Assembly: GCA_949358305.1 (NCBI GenBank)
Contig: OX442314.1
Location: 8,425,060-8,489,059, forward strand
Length of the DNA: 64,000 nucleotides
DNA from: Strigamia acuminata
Lineage: Eukaryota > Arthropoda > Chilopoda > Geophilomorpha > Linotaeniidae
Direction: 5' to 3'
The translations under genes and the position numbers were made by a program. Positions within the stretch are counted from its first letter, which is position 1, and the number at the start of each line of letters is the position of its first letter. The notes beneath the pieces were generated by a model. It was not told the DNA's origin, made no database searches, and saw only the letters and a program-made list of their open reading frames with translations. Of this stretch, positions 50,010 through 62,299 are shown in pieces.

Positions 50010-51528
50010 TACTTAGTAATTACAATTCTTTTTTTTCTATTTTTTTATTTGTTTATTACTTAAAACTTTTTCCAGACACTAATTTAGTGACTTTACCTGG
50101 TGGCTGTTTTTGGCAAAATCCTCAGTTTTCCGAACGGAAACATACGTACACGATAAGTGTCTTAAAAAAAAGCCAAAAATTGTTACGCACATCGTTAAAA
50201 AGAGACAAATTGCTGTTTTTTCCCGGAAAAATGGCGATTTATGCATTTATTTCTGATTTTCGGATAATATGCATTTTTTGCCAATTTCGGCTTTTTATTT
50301 TTAAGTTAAGAAGTACTATAAGCTTACAAATAAACAATTTTCGACTTTTGTGTTTTCACGTGTAAAAAAAATTAAATTTACGGTAGATTGCAGAATTTAA
50401 TAAAAAAAAAATTAAATTCATTAACCCCAGTAAGGAAACAGCAAAACTGTGTGATGATCCCACTGTTGACAAAACAAAAACAGGTGTTTCCTATTCACGG
50501 TTCCTTTGTAGTCGTTGTCACCGGCAAATACCAGTCATCGGGTCTTTCCGCTGAATGCAAGAGTGGATCAAAGAAAGGAAGAGGAAAGAAGAAAAAAAAA
50601 CAATCCAAGAGTGACAAAAAGATCTTGTCCAACACAGATGCCACCAGTTCTTCCTGTGAGCTCAAACTTCTTCATTTCTCACAAGGTCATTGAACCATCC
50701 CCACAATAGTAATGGAATGGTCGTACAACTTGATCTAGTAAATCCACTGGAAGCTGTTTGGTCTTCAAACAAACACTGCTAACAAAACTTCACATCTGCT
50801 ACATAACCCACAATTGCATCACATTTTATCCAAAAACTTCCTCCTTTCATTGATTCAAGTGAAACTAATAAAGATTACAACGGAGAGGAGCATTTACACC
50901 GATGCAAAGCTTTGTGCTCACATACTGCAAATTTAGTATTCAATTTTGCTTTCAAAGCATCAATGCATGCTCTAATGTAAAGCTTATCCATCGACAGTTG
51001 CTGCCATTGGTGGTTTTAGCGAGGCCCTAGGCAAATGTGTAGGTGCAAGCCGTTGAACAGACATTAAGGAACGTAAGTTGAGACCTGGATCCAGTGGATC
51101 GTAATAAGATGCATGTTTCGTTGACGTTCCTTGATGCTGGTAAAATGTGATTACAGATTTTCGTTTAAAACAAAGCTTCTTAAAATTTTTCCACTTGCAA
51201 CCCCTTTTAAGGTGGGAAACACAAGGGAGCGAATAAAATTTAAAAGCTTGCTTTTACTTGAAAAAGCAGCTAAAAACTCGCCCACTTGAGCGCGGAGGAA
51301 TAATTATGTTAGAATTTGGGCCAGAAATTTGAGTTTTCTTGATATTCTGAAGGTTATTACTAAAATTTGGGTAAATTTATAGAAATTTAGGCCAGTTTCC
51401 TACATTTTAGACATCTAAAAGCTTGTTTTCGTTCAATTCTCATTGAAAAAATTTTGTACTCATTTCTAACAACATGAAAAATGAAAAACAATTTTGTTTT
51501 AATTTTTCTTTTCTTCTCGTCTTTGCAG
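50010..51528. other. Region upstream of the globin exons
   Basis: AT-rich apart from 50440-50700, which is more GC-rich and has open frames of 64 and 101 codons on the plus strand, Lys-rich (KKGRGKKKKKQSKSDKK), between a possible acceptor (TTTGTAG near 50505) and AAG|GT near 50685. Neither frame gives the phase needed to splice to the globin exon at 51529, so it is not assigned. The first globin exon (helices A-B) was not found here. Confidence 0.3.
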
Positions 51529-54500
51529 ATTATTCGAAGAGCACAACGAACTTCTCAATTTGTTCACCAAATTCAGTGATTTGAAAACTAAAGAGCAGCA
51601 GTCAGAAAGTCTAGAGTTACAGGAACATGCAACGCTTGTCATGACGACTTTGGACGAAAGTATCCAGGCACTGGAAAACGTGGACGCATTCACCGCCTAC
51701 TTGCATCAAGTAGGCCGGTCCCACACAAAAGTGCCCGGATACAAAAAGGAATACTTCTGGGTAAGAATACTAAACATCTTTTCAAATAAAAAATCATCAT
51801 CATCATTAATTACGGTATTAACCCCCTTTGGAGCACATACCATAAAAACCTGAGTTACATTTGTTTAATGTAACAAACGAAGTCTGAACGTCACAAACGA
51901 AGCGTACGTTCATCGTTCGTGAGGTTAAATATGGAAACAATACCGTACTTTTGCAAAAACACCGTATTCTTGGTGTCTCAGCCGCAGCTACTATACTCTG
52001 GCCGAGTATAAGATCGCGCTATTTCCTATTGGCCCAGCCTTTTCACTAGTGTAGTGATCCCAAATAATAGATCAAAATACATGTTGAGTGCTTCCCAGAC
52101 AATGCAACCGATAAGAAAATTCCAAAACGGCTTGCTTTCCTGACAAAGCAACCAATAAACTCAACAGTCTGAACAAATATGTATTTAGAAATACAACCAG
52201 CATAAAACAATATTTTATGATTTAAAAAAATATTTTATTATAGAAAAGAAATAAACTTGCATCATTTCAATCATTAAAATAGTCAAACAAATTAAAAATA
52301 GAACAAAACTACTTTTTCTGGTGGAAGTACACAGTCAACAGTTATCAGGCTGGGCCAATAGGAAATAGTGCACTCTTATACTCGGCCAGAGTATATTCAA
52401 AGGCGACTCTTACTCAGTAAAATACGGTAATTAATTGGTAATATCAATGTAAAATTGTCTGTTCTTCTCTATCCGTATCTGAGCTGATTTTTCAAGCTTG
52501 TGAAAAATTTATATCTGGCATTCAGTAACTCACACATACTGGCAAGCTGTTGGCAATAACAGGTCCCTTTTCTAAGTCCACCTCATACAGCTGTGTTCTT
52601 GTTCACTACACAATATTTTAAAGCCCTTTCTGCAGGTCCAAGACTTTGTGCTAAAAATATTCTTTAACATAATAAGCTTATAGACGTAGGTTATGTTGGT
52701 TACACAGAATATATCCCCATCTAAAATATACATCTCGCCTGGTTTAAATCAGATAAATCAGACTAAATGAATTTATGGTTGCAGCTAGTGGGCCTTTTAT
52801 CGTAACTATAAACCAAATGTGTGCCTGTTTGTCTGAAGCAGCAGTAACTCTGTAACGCTTAGCACAAATGTCGTAAAATTTGGACAGCTTATTCTTTATT
52901 TATAGACTTTCTAGGTCAACGCAACAATTTTCATATCACTATGTTGTACCCTTAACGAGTTAATATTAATAAATGCAATAATAAAACCTCCAGGCAAAGC
53001 CGAGTAGTACAACTTGTATAAAATATAAACAAGTTTAACACTAGAATGTCGACACCGGTCATTTTGACCGGCACAGCTGTTTAAAATAGCTGTAGCAATA
53101 AACCTAATGGGTTTACAATGGTGTTTTTTCTTTTACTTCAGCTGATTTATGAGGCTTTATATAAAAAATCAGCAAATGTGGCATTTTTCTTAAAAAATAA
53201 TAAAGAGAGAGAATTAACCTAGAACGACTGAAACGGGTCAAATTGACTGGTCGAAATAGCATGAACGTGCACAATACGTGAACAATACGTGCATACAATG
53301 TTTTGACGTCAAATTGAGTTGTTTTAAATTCAGAAACACGCAAAACATGCGAAGAAAATAGTAAAATAAAAATTGATGGATTTTGTAAAACCTGATAAAA
53401 TTAAAACGGAAATTTTGATTTCAGACACATGCAATTTTGGATAGATCTGGTTCCCCGATATAGATGAATAAACTATATCTAGTCTTTCATAAAATGCTAA
53501 TATACAGGGTGTCCTAAAAGTCTGAACCCCTCCAAATATTTCTTGAGCAATTGCATCTAGGCCAACTTTGATGAAGCGATTGTATAGGAAGTTGGGTGAG
53601 AGCAATCCAATGACGTCATCTAATTTTATCTTGAAGGTCATTTTCAAGGTCATTCACTTGCTAACTTTTAAACCAATCAGGCTAGAGTAAAAAAGTCAAT
53701 TACAAAGTTGTAGAGCACTATCAAATTAGTACTATCCAACTTATCTTAGTCATCTTAAGTTAAATGTTTTCCTTTTAAAAAGGAGACAAATCAGCTGAAA
53801 TAAAGCCAGCCATTGTGACAAAACTTAAATTGCTATTAGAAAAATACTGAATTACTTAGATAAACGTATTCAAATGTGCATTATTATGCAAGTAAACAAC
53901 AAAAACCACTGCCTTTTTTTAATGCTTCAATAATTATTAGATTACAAGAATAAAAAATTTCACTTTTTGGGTTTTTTTTCTGATTTGCCTCCTTTTTAAA
54001 AAGAAAACATTTAACTTAAGATGACTGAGATAAATTGGATAGCACTAATTTGATGGTGCTCTACAACTTTGTAATTGACTTTTTTGCTCTAACCTGATTG
54101 GTTTAGAAGTTAGCAAGTGAATGACCTTGAAAATGACCTTCAAGGTCAAATTTGATGACGTCATTGGATTGCTCTCACCCAACTTCCTATACGATCGCTT
54201 TATCAAAATTGGCCTAGATGCAATTGCTCAGGAAATATTTGGAGGGGTACAGACTTTTAGGACACCCTGTATATATATATACAGGGTGTATCAGAATTCA
54301 TGTTACACAGAAATAAGGGGTATAGAAGTGGACCAGGAGATCACATTTCCACTAATCAAAAATTCCAAAAAAAATTTCCCACTTTGTTACAACCCCAAAA
54401 ACAATGGAAGATTTCAAATATCGGGTTACGCATATCGCCCACATTTTCGAGGTTAAAGCGCAATTCTCAAATAAAAAGATACAAACCTATCATTTTAATG

Positions 54501-57500
54501 TTAAAGAATCACAAAAAAAAGCCCAAAAATCCAGGAAAACTAGAATAAATCATTTATGTAAAAGATTAATTTCCTTAGATTATTTACCAAGCTGTGCATT
54601 TGAACATGTAGAGCATTTCTTGTAATAAACTTCTGCTGTTGGCTACCGATTGTGTCTTTTTATTTGAGAATTATGCTTTAACCTGGCAAATGTGGGCGAT
54701 ATGCATGACGCGCGATATTTGAAATCTTCCATTGTTTTTGGGTTGTAACAAAATGGGAAATTTTTTTTGGAATTTTTGATTAGTGGAAACGTGATCTCCT
54801 GGTCCCTCTCTATACCCCCTATTTCTGTGTAACATGAATTCTGATACACCCTGTATATATTACAGTATTGAACATTAATTTACTATTGAGTCATTAAAAA
54901 TTATTAAATTATTATTTTCTCAATGGGTCATTATGACCGGTTTTAGCCATTCTAGGTAGGGGAAAATTCCGGCCGTTCTAGTGTTAAATGACTTTATGAA
55001 TGCGCCTACTGTTCTAAACAAACAATCGAAAGAAAAGTCGGCTCCACTGTGCTGCATTTGGCACCTCTGCTGCCAATTGTTCCATTTTAACAATGGATTA
55101 AATTTTTATTTCTTCTCTTTCTCACTGACAAATTGCAAGCAGTTGTTCCACAATTAAATCCACCAGATTAAAAAAAAAGAACCTAAAAAAATCTCCTTTT
55201 GAATCATGTCCAAGAAACCGCTCGCTCCAGAAACATCGAAGTTTTTTCACCGGATACAAAACTACAGATCTCAGACCCAAACAATTACTGCTGTTAACTC
55301 TTCTTGGTAAACAAAACAATGACTGACCTCCAAATAGGATATTGTGCATTTGGCCACCACCCAAACATCATTTCCATTCACCCAAAAGATGGCACCACCA
55401 TTCCATCCCGAATCACAAATAATTCATTGGTTTTCTGTCAAATAGGAGACTATATATTTTCTATAGAAGAGAGCTGAATGAATTGTGATGAACCACTTTA
55501 ATGTTATATGATTATATCCTTTAAAATTCTCCTCCATGTAATTAAACTGCTTTGCACACACACTCTCTGGCCTTTGAAAATGAAGTCCATAAATAATATT
55601 GCTACTTGACATACCCCTTGCGGTAAAGCCGCTTATCGGAAATGGAACGTCAAGAGCTTTGACCTCTCAATATTGTATTCATTAGTTACATAGGGGCTTT
55701 AAACCACGACTTTTCTGGTAGGCCTATAACATATTTCATGAGAGTAAAATTGTGCAATACGGGGAGTTAGGTAAATTGTAATAAATTATGAAACGATTTT
55801 GCTATACATGTATTCCCTCATTATACAGTGGTGGAAAAAAGTTTGAGACCAGTCTACAGGTTTCTTAGTTGCAAGTCAAATTTTGACTTGAAAATTTATT
55901 TACAGGTTTATATCATGACAATAAAGCATTGTTCAAAATTATAAGACAATAACTCAAACCAAATTTAAAAAATAAAAAAAGTTGTTCAAAAAATGTCATT
56001 TATGCTAGAAAAAAGTTTGAGACCATGTGCTCTAAATCATCAAAACTATATCCAATTTTCATTTCTAATGTTTGGTATGCTTCCTATTCGTTCTAATAAC
56101 TATAATGAACCTATTTGTGATTGAATAAACTAAATATTTTAGATTATTTGGTGTTGTCCTTAACATGTGTAGGTGCATTATTTGGTGAAATTCAAACATT
56201 GAAACATTAATTTCATCTCTAAATTGAAGAAGAGTAGTATATTGCTTCAGAATGTGGTGAAACAAATGCAGAATTTGGTGTAACAACTGCAAGAATTGAC
56301 ATCAAAATTTGACTTGCAACTAAAAAACCTGTAGTGGTCTCAAACTTTTTTCCACCACTGTATTCAGAAATGCATTATGCAACAAAAGAATGTACAGTCG
56401 GACCTGTTATAACAAACTGCGGTACAACGAATTTTTTTACAACGAATTGCGGTATAAAGAATTTTTTTTATAACGAATTGCAGTATAACGAATTTTTTGT
56501 TATTAACGAATACTTAAAAACGGCTTTGTTGATTGGTTAATTAATGAAGTGATTTAATGACATTAATGGCACTCTTAAACTTACAAACAATTAACTAAAA
56601 CCATAGGCCTTTCGATCCAACGATCATCTTCAGTGGTTGGTTGGCCATAAAACACTGTTAAAAAATTTTTGAAATACAATAGAACCTCAATTATCCGAAC
56701 TAATTGGGTACAAGGGTGTTCATAAAACCGAATTGTTTGGATAATCGAACATTAGGTTTATACACATACTGTACTGCATACGAAAATAAAGTCTTTAAAA
56801 TATTGCTAAAAGACATTCAAACCGACCAAAAATGGATAAAAATTGTCAAAAAACATTAAAACCAATGAGAAATAGGTGAAAAAAAATTCATCAAAAATCG
56901 ATTAAAAAAACAGTAAAAAATCGATAAAAAATCGCCTAATGCTGGTCGGATAATCGAACGGTCGTATAACCGGTGTTCCGAAAAACGAGGTTCTAGTGTA
57001 ACAAGATTTTGTTGTAATGAACAGATTTTTCGAGTCCCTTGCAAGTCCTGTATTCGACTGTATTTGAAGGCGGAAAAATGCATTTCTATGAGAAATAAAT
57101 TCATTTGATGTGAAAAAATTGCATTTTGAGATGAAAAAATTGCATTTTGAGGCAAAAAAAAATTGCATTTTGTGGTAAAAAAAAATTGCATTTAGAGGTG
57201 AAAAAATTGCAATTTGAGGTGAAAAAATTGCATTTTGAGGTGAAAAAATTGCATTTCGAGGTAAAAAAAATTGCATTTTAGGGTGAAAAAATTGCATTTT
57301 AAAATGAAAAAAATTGCATTTTTAGGTGAAAAAATTGCATTTTTAGGTGAAAAAATTGCATTTTTAGGTGAAAAAATTGCATTTTTAGGTGAAAAAATTG
57401 CATTTTTAGGTGAAAAAATTGCATTTTTAGGTGAAAAAATTGCATTTTTAGGTGAAAAAATTGCATTTTTAGGTGAAAAAATTGCATTTTTAGGTGAAAA

Positions 57501-58022
57501 AATTGCATTTTGAGATGAAAAAATTGTATTATAAGACAAAACAATTATAAGAGATAAAAAAAACCTATTTTGTCGAAAAAAAGATGCTTTTTTGGACACA
57601 AAAAGGCATTTTTATGTGTACTGGAAAGGCCGAAGCAATTTCCCCTTTCACTCCCCTTAACCCAGCCTTCATTTTCCCCACAAAACACACAATTATTGAA
57701 AATCCAACAATTTCAATGTAAAAAAAAGTTTCAAAAGTAAATAAATCTCAATTCCCCCTGTCGTTATCGCTACTTCGCTGACAGTATACTCATAAAACCT
57801 CTGCAGTGTCCATTCACCTTGATGCTGAACAAAGCAGAATTACTAACAAATCCTTTTCTTCATCCCATTTAGAGAATCCAGAAGCCGTTCCTGGAAGCCG
57901 TCAGCGAGACGCTAGGAGACCGTTACACCGAAAACATGGAAACCATCTACACGGTGACCATTCAATTTATTCTCGAGACACTAGTCAAGGGTTTCGAGAT
58001 AGGCGAGAAGGAGAAAGTCTGA
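51529..58022 (+). CDS. Globin X / neuroglobin-like protein, last two exons (5' part missing)
   Basis: Exon 51529-51760 (after CTTTGCAG; donor TGG|GTAAGA) and terminal exon 57873-58022 (after CATTTAG; TGA 58020-58022) together encode 126 residues. LFEEHNELLNLFTKF gives CD1 Phe; ELQEHATLVM has the distal E7 His; LHQVGRSHTKVPG has the proximal F8 His; LGDRYTENMETIY and FILETLVKGF are helices G-H. Counting from F8 places the intron exactly at G7.0; counting back from CD1 places the upstream intron at B12.2, the two ancestral globin positions. Membrane-associated and cytoplasmic globin X forms exist; the N-terminus that would decide is absent. Six-coordinate haem, redox or oxygen sensing role by family. 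Confidence 0.92.
51992..52395. mobile_element. MITE of the TATACTCTGG family
   Basis: TATACTCTGGCCGAGTATAA at the left and TTATACTCGGCCAGAGTATA at the right are exact inverted repeats. Inner TATTTCCTATTGGCCCAG / CTGGGCCAATAGGAAATA pair as well. Confidence 0.9.
53040..53504. other. Possible degraded inverted element around 53040-54985
   Basis: AACACTAGAATG...CCGGTCATTTTGACCGG near 53040 and ATGACCGG...CCGTTCTAGTGTTAA near 54925-54985 are imperfect inverted partners that enclose both CAGGGTGT MITEs, so an older element may be the host of the two insertions. Confidence 0.45.
53505..54269. mobile_element. CAGGGTGTCC MITE, 765 bp, TA site
   Basis: CAGGGTGTCCTAAAAGTCTG at the left and CAGACTTTTAGGACACCCTG at the right are inverted, and the pairing continues for ~300 bases (AAATATTTC, GCAATTGCATCTAGGCCAA, GTCATTGGATTGCTCTCACC). 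TA on both sides. Long arms but no transposase. Confidence 0.92.
54282..54853. mobile_element. CAGGGTGTAT MITE, 572 bp, TA site
   Basis: CAGGGTGTATCAGAATTCAT at the left and ATGAATTCTGATACACCCTG at the right are exact inverted repeats with long inner pairing (GTTACACAGAAATA, AGGAGATCACATTTCC versus GGAAACGTGATCTCCT). It is separated from the preceding element by only a (TA)n run and starts with the same CAGGGTGT, but the inner sequence is unrelated. Confidence 0.92.
55826..56360. mobile_element. CAGTGGTGG MITE, 535 bp, TA site
   Basis: CAGTGGTGGAAAAAAGTTTG at the left and CAAACTTTTTTCCACCACTG at the right are inverted, extended by AGACCA..TACAGGTTT and GTTGCAAGTCAAATTTTGA. TA lies at 55824-55825 and 56361-56362. 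Tc1/mariner-type ends; no transposase. Confidence 0.9.
56395..57060. mobile_element. pogo-like MITE carrying a nested pogo-like MITE
   Basis: Left CAGTCGGACCTGTTATAAC, right CCTGTATTCGACTG; TA at 56393-56394 and 57061-57062. Internal ACAACGAATT repeats resemble 29211-29742. The nested element is listed separately. Confidence 0.7.
56677..56998. mobile_element. Nested Tigger-like MITE
   Basis: CAATAGAACCTCAATTATCC at the left and GAGGTTCTAGTG at the right (with CCGAAC / GTTCCG inside), TA at 56675-56676 and 56999-57000. CARTAGAACCTC ends are characteristic of Tigger/pogo elements. Confidence 0.8.
57080..57525. repeat. 21-bp GAAAAAATTGCATTTTTAGG-T array
   Basis: Ten nearly perfect 21-bp units lie at 57308-57510, preceded by degenerate units (TTGAGGTG, TTCGAGGT). 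Long open frames on both strands are artefacts of the 21-bp period. Confidence 0.95.
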
Positions 58023-58552
58023 TCCCTTGGTCCAAAATCAAGCATAGATGAAGACAAGAAAAATGTACAACCAACACCTGAAATCCAAGAAAGCAAAAAT
58101 TAATATATATATTTAAAACACGGGGCAAAACAAAGACATGTTTTCCGAAGCCGAGCCAATGCACGATTTCTTCCGGCCAAGCGCTAGACTTGTCCCTATG
58201 GCCAATAGATGTTTGAAAACAATTTGGATTTAACAAAAATGGGACATTCACACACATGGGAAACAACTAAACAAGGTTAAATGTAAATTAAGAAAACCAA
58301 AGTATAAGAAATCCCGTCCAAATGTGTTGGCCCACAAACTGTTTGTATATTGTGCTTTCATTTTATTCAATAGAAATGGAATCCCCTTTTCCTAACTTCC
58401 TTCAAAACTTCCTTTTCCAAATTATTCTGCTCTTAAATGTTCCTAATGTAATGAGTGTTTACAGATATAAAGAAGAGAAAAAAGAAAAAGAAAAACAAAG
58501 GCCTCTGTTCTATCTTTGGCATTTAGTATCCTGACATTCCATAATACTGAGA

Positions 58553-58558
58553 AATAAA
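58553..58558 (+). terminator. Candidate poly(A) signal of the globin gene
   Basis: AATAAA about 530 bases after the stop codon, the first clean plus-strand hexamer that I noticed. Confidence 0.4.
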
Positions 58559-58559
58559 A

Positions 58560-59690
58560 GCAAACAAAGTCACTGCATATTTTTTCCTTCCCAGAAAAGA
58601 GAAAGAATAGTTTTCTAGTAACCGTTAGCGGGTTTTCCGCGATTAAATGCCGTTACGTTTGAAGGAGTGAAGCACGAAAAGACGAGTTCGAATTTACAGT
58701 GGCAACGATTACTGAGTTTACATGATCAGTTACTACGTTTACATGGTAACAGTTTTCCAGATAAGTGAAAATTCGGATTTTATTTTTCCGGTTGAGAGGG
58801 TTTGTAACCCCTAGTTCGCGCCAACTTTGAAATATAGATGACACCACTGTTTTCCCATAGAAACCCATGTTAATTCGTTTTTCAAGTTTATCTCGCTTAA
58901 AAATGAGTCTTTTTTTCCGTGTGCGTTTATACGACGCTAGTTTTGTTCATTAATTTCCCACAAGCAATCTGCTTATTAGGAAAAAACATAATGGCTATCT
59001 ATCTATTTCAACCGCTACACAAACAAAATTTAGCCGAAGTATTAAAATTTGTTATTAAAGCCCGGAACCCAAGCAGCAAGTAAAATTGACCCATTGTTGG
59101 TTTTTAAGTGGCAGTAATATTGAACCAATAATATAATGTTAACATTTTGCAATAACAGCTTCACATTAACTACAATCTTGGAATAATTGAAGGTATAATA
59201 CAAATTTATTGAGCTCATGTTGGCAATTTATCCAACACTGTGCCAATATCTGCCCTATACAGACTTCAAATATGGACCCAACAAAAAATATTGGACAAAC
59301 ATGGAATATTTTGCCAATTAAACACCAAAAATGGTTACCAAGATGAGCATATTAAGGAAAAAACAATGTTGGAAATATGTTGGTTTGACGCCAATTACAG
59401 AATCTACAAAATCTGTATTGCGTCTTCATAACTTCATTAATTGCTGCTTGGGAATAAAATTTTTTTATTTATACTCGATTCCATTACTATTACTGTGCCA
59501 TTTTACATGAGTACAGCACTGTTATGCATGCATAAGTGTTTAAATTGCTAATGGCAATGCGCAAAACACCCAAAATCTACCTCGTACCAACAAAATTTGC
59601 TTTTTTGAAAAAGCATGTCTTTTGCGCAAAACTGTTTCCATAATTAATTTTACAAAAAAGTTCGGATTTTCAATTTCCTGGAAAACATTA
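58560..59690. other. AT-rich spacer
   Basis: No gene or well-defined repeat recognised. Confidence 0.4.
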
Positions 59691-60036
59691 AGGGGTTTCA
59701 TAAATGACACACTGAAGGCGCTGAAGTGATTCTTCCAATAATCACAATCACTGCATTATTGAGGACCCACGCCAGGTCCAAGTAATTATTTTGCATGACA
59801 CATGACTTTTATTGATACTTTTATTTTATTTTGTTTGTTTTTGTTAAATTAAACTATTTATTTATTTTTATTTGTCTACTAATTTATAACCGACTCTTTT
59901 CCTTAGTTTAAGCATTCTTCAGCACTAAAAACTCCTTTTCAGAAAATAAATAAATAAATGCTGAAGTGATTATTCATGTGATTGGTCCGCACAGGTCACG
60001 TGATAATCCCTTCAGCGTGTCATTTATGAAACCCCT
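59691..60036. mobile_element. MITE of the TA-AGGGGTT family
   Basis: AGGGGTTTCATAAATGACAC at the left and GTGTCATTTATGAAACCCCT at the right are exact inverted repeats, TA at 59689-59690 and 60037-60038. Inner CTGAAGTGATTATT words repeat. Confidence 0.9.
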
Positions 60037-60039
60037 TAT

Positions 60040-61502
60040 TGTCCATGTAAACTAAGTAAATTCAGATGGCGTTTAATCGCTGGAATACGGTAGAATCCAA
60101 GACTGATCATTCGTAGGACCATTCCCATCTGATTTGTACTTAGCTAATTTTGTTTTCGAAAGTCTACTTTTGTAGCGGATGAAAGCGAAAAACCAACGAA
60201 GAAGAAACAATAGACGTATTCTTCAACTGCTTTGCACTTCCCAAATCAAATCAAAATTCTACATTTTTTAATTTCATTATTCCAGACACCAATCACTTGG
60301 CAAAGCAAGCAGAAAGACTGCCATTTGCTCCTTTGTTGCATTACAAAATATGAGCAACTTTTAAGCAGCCAGTTTGCATTATTGATTGTTGCATCATAAA
60401 TAATTTTTCCAACAATTTGAGAACACTTCTGGGAAATGCAAAGCTTCAATTATTAAAAACCCAAAAATGCATTGTTGAAAATGCAAAGTGCATCATTAAA
60501 CACAGGATTTTACATCTAACATATTTTCATTGTGATTGTGGCTCCACCTATGGACAAAATAACAAAACATATTTACACCATAACCATTTAACTTATGGTT
60601 TATTGTTGCGACTGCTTGCAACAAAGCTGGCGGTGAACCACCATTTGTTGTCAGAAAGTTGAAATATTTCAACAATAGGTGGAGCTTGATTCAGCTTCAG
60701 ATTCAGAAAAAATGGCTGATGGGAAGTCCTGTGTTTAATTGTCCTAGATTTAACTGTTACTATTTTGATAAGTGTGCATATTGTTGTAAGTTCAAGAGTT
60801 TGATAAGTATTCCTCCTTCCTCTCTGAATCATTCATTATCTAGTCATCAATAAAGTGCATTTGTATCATCAGTGGAATAGAAAAGCCTTCAAGTGGATTT
60901 CGATCTTTATGTATAGAAATTGGTTGGCAAAATCCAAAATATACTCCAAAATAAATTCATACCTTATATGTTTTTCCCAGTTTCCAGCGAATAAAATTAT
61001 TCAACGACCGATAATAGATTTTGCGCCATGTACTTCTTCTTCGATGTGCGCTGTATCGCATATACTTCTCTACATATAACCCACCTACATATACTTTTTG
61101 GGACAATGTTCTTAACACTTCCGTTAGCGTTAGACGTAAGGTATTACCCCGCTTTGAAGATCATGCCCTAAAATGCGAGTTCGACTATATCTGGAGATCT
61201 GATTGGCGACCCTTCTTAAAGCATGCCGTAAAGGTAAAATTCCTGCTGGAGAATTGGGTCTCGTTTTATCCGGCACTGCCAGATGTACTCTGAGTCGATA
61301 TAATGTTGTCCTTTTCCAGCCGTATCACTGGTGTAGTAGCACTAAAAAATAGCCCAAAACACCAGAATTGTAATCGAACCCCAGACATTAAGATCGATTA
61401 CCAACACTTGTTTCATTGTCAACGATAATGCTATGACACAGAAATACTTTTCCGCATAGTAGAGCATAGTCCGAAGTTAAGCGTAATGCGGCTGGAATCA
61501 GG
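60040..61502. other. Spacer without recognised gene
   Basis: Short ORFs only. Near 61310-61400 there is a fragment (AGCCGTATCACTGGTGTAGT, ACCAGAATTGTAATCGA) of the TATACTCTGG MITE family. A 90-codon ORF at 61021-61293 is unassigned. Confidence 0.4.
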
Positions 61503-62000
61503 CAGTGTTGTATCGAACGCAAACTAAGTTTGCGTTCGCAAACTAAGTTTGTTAGTTTTGTTAGTTCACGAACTAAGATCGCAAACTAGTTTACTTTTGC
61601 AAAAAACGAACTTAGTTCATGTTTAAGAGTGAACACTACGTTTGATAATGAAAACGTCGCAAAAGCGTAACTTTTAGCATCGGTTTTAAACGTTTTGATG
61701 ACGTTTTCATCATCAAAACATTCATATTGATCACTTTTTACACCGAAAACGGCAAAATTAGCCATTTTCGTCATTGAAATCAATAAAACGACTACTTTAC
61801 TAAAAAATAAGTGTTTTTTTTTCATCTGCAAACCACAAAACATAAAAAAAAAACGTTTCAATTTTTTTTTAAAAAAATTGGAAAAGTGAACTGAACTATT
61901 GGTTCAAGTTCGTGAACTCGAACTTAGTTCACTTTGAAAAAAATTGTAGTGAACGTGAACGTGAACTAGTTCGCGATTTGGTGAACGAGATACAACACTG
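61503..62000. mobile_element. hAT-like MITE, 498 bp, complete
   Basis: Termini CAGTGTTGTATCG and GATACAACACTG, flanked by GAATCAGG (61495-61502) and GAATTAGG (62001-62008), an 8-bp target duplication with one change. Subterminal GAACGCAAACTAAGTTTG and AACGTGAACTAGTTCGC repeats. The minus-strand ORF in it is shared with 11954-12256 but reflects repeat identity, not a gene. Confidence 0.88.
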
Positions 62001-62144
62001 GAATTAGGACATTATATCGGCTCAGAGAATAGTTTCAATTATCTGGTAACCTGGTCGGACTCACGATTGTACAGCATGCCCTCCAAAGCGAGGTAATATG
62101 CAGGGCCACCTTATCCATAAGACAAAGCAGGCACATGGACCTGA

Positions 62145-62295
62145 AAAATTGATTCATTATAACGAGAATTCGCTATATCAAAATTTTTTAACATGGTGTT
62201 CTATGGCCAGCCAACTAAAGCAGCCAGTTTTAAGTATTCGTTATATCGATAATTTGTTATATCGTGATTCGTTATAAAGAGTTTCAACTGTACAA
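62145..62295. mobile_element. Remnant of a pogo-like MITE
   Basis: CATTATAACGAGAATTCGC, TATATCAAAATTTTTTAACA, GGCCAGCCAACTAAAGCAG and GTTATAAAGAGTTTCAACTG correspond to the right half of 29211-29742. Confidence 0.6.
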
Positions 62296-62299
62296 AAAT

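Larger units (their letters stand above)
51761..57872 (+). other. Globin intron, 6.1 kb, MITE-rich
   Basis: GTAAGA...CCATTTAG, phase 0. It contains at least five complete TIR elements (51992, 53505, 54282, 55826, 56395 with one nested) and the 21-bp array at 57080-57520, which explains its length. Confidence 0.85.

Noticed and set aside
50515-50709. Candidate globin N-terminal exon
   Set aside because: No helix A/B signature and wrong splice phase for the exon at 51529.
57192-57599. Repetitive ORFs rich in FSPKNAI and FLGEKIA
   Set aside because: Artefacts of the 21-bp array; not proteins.
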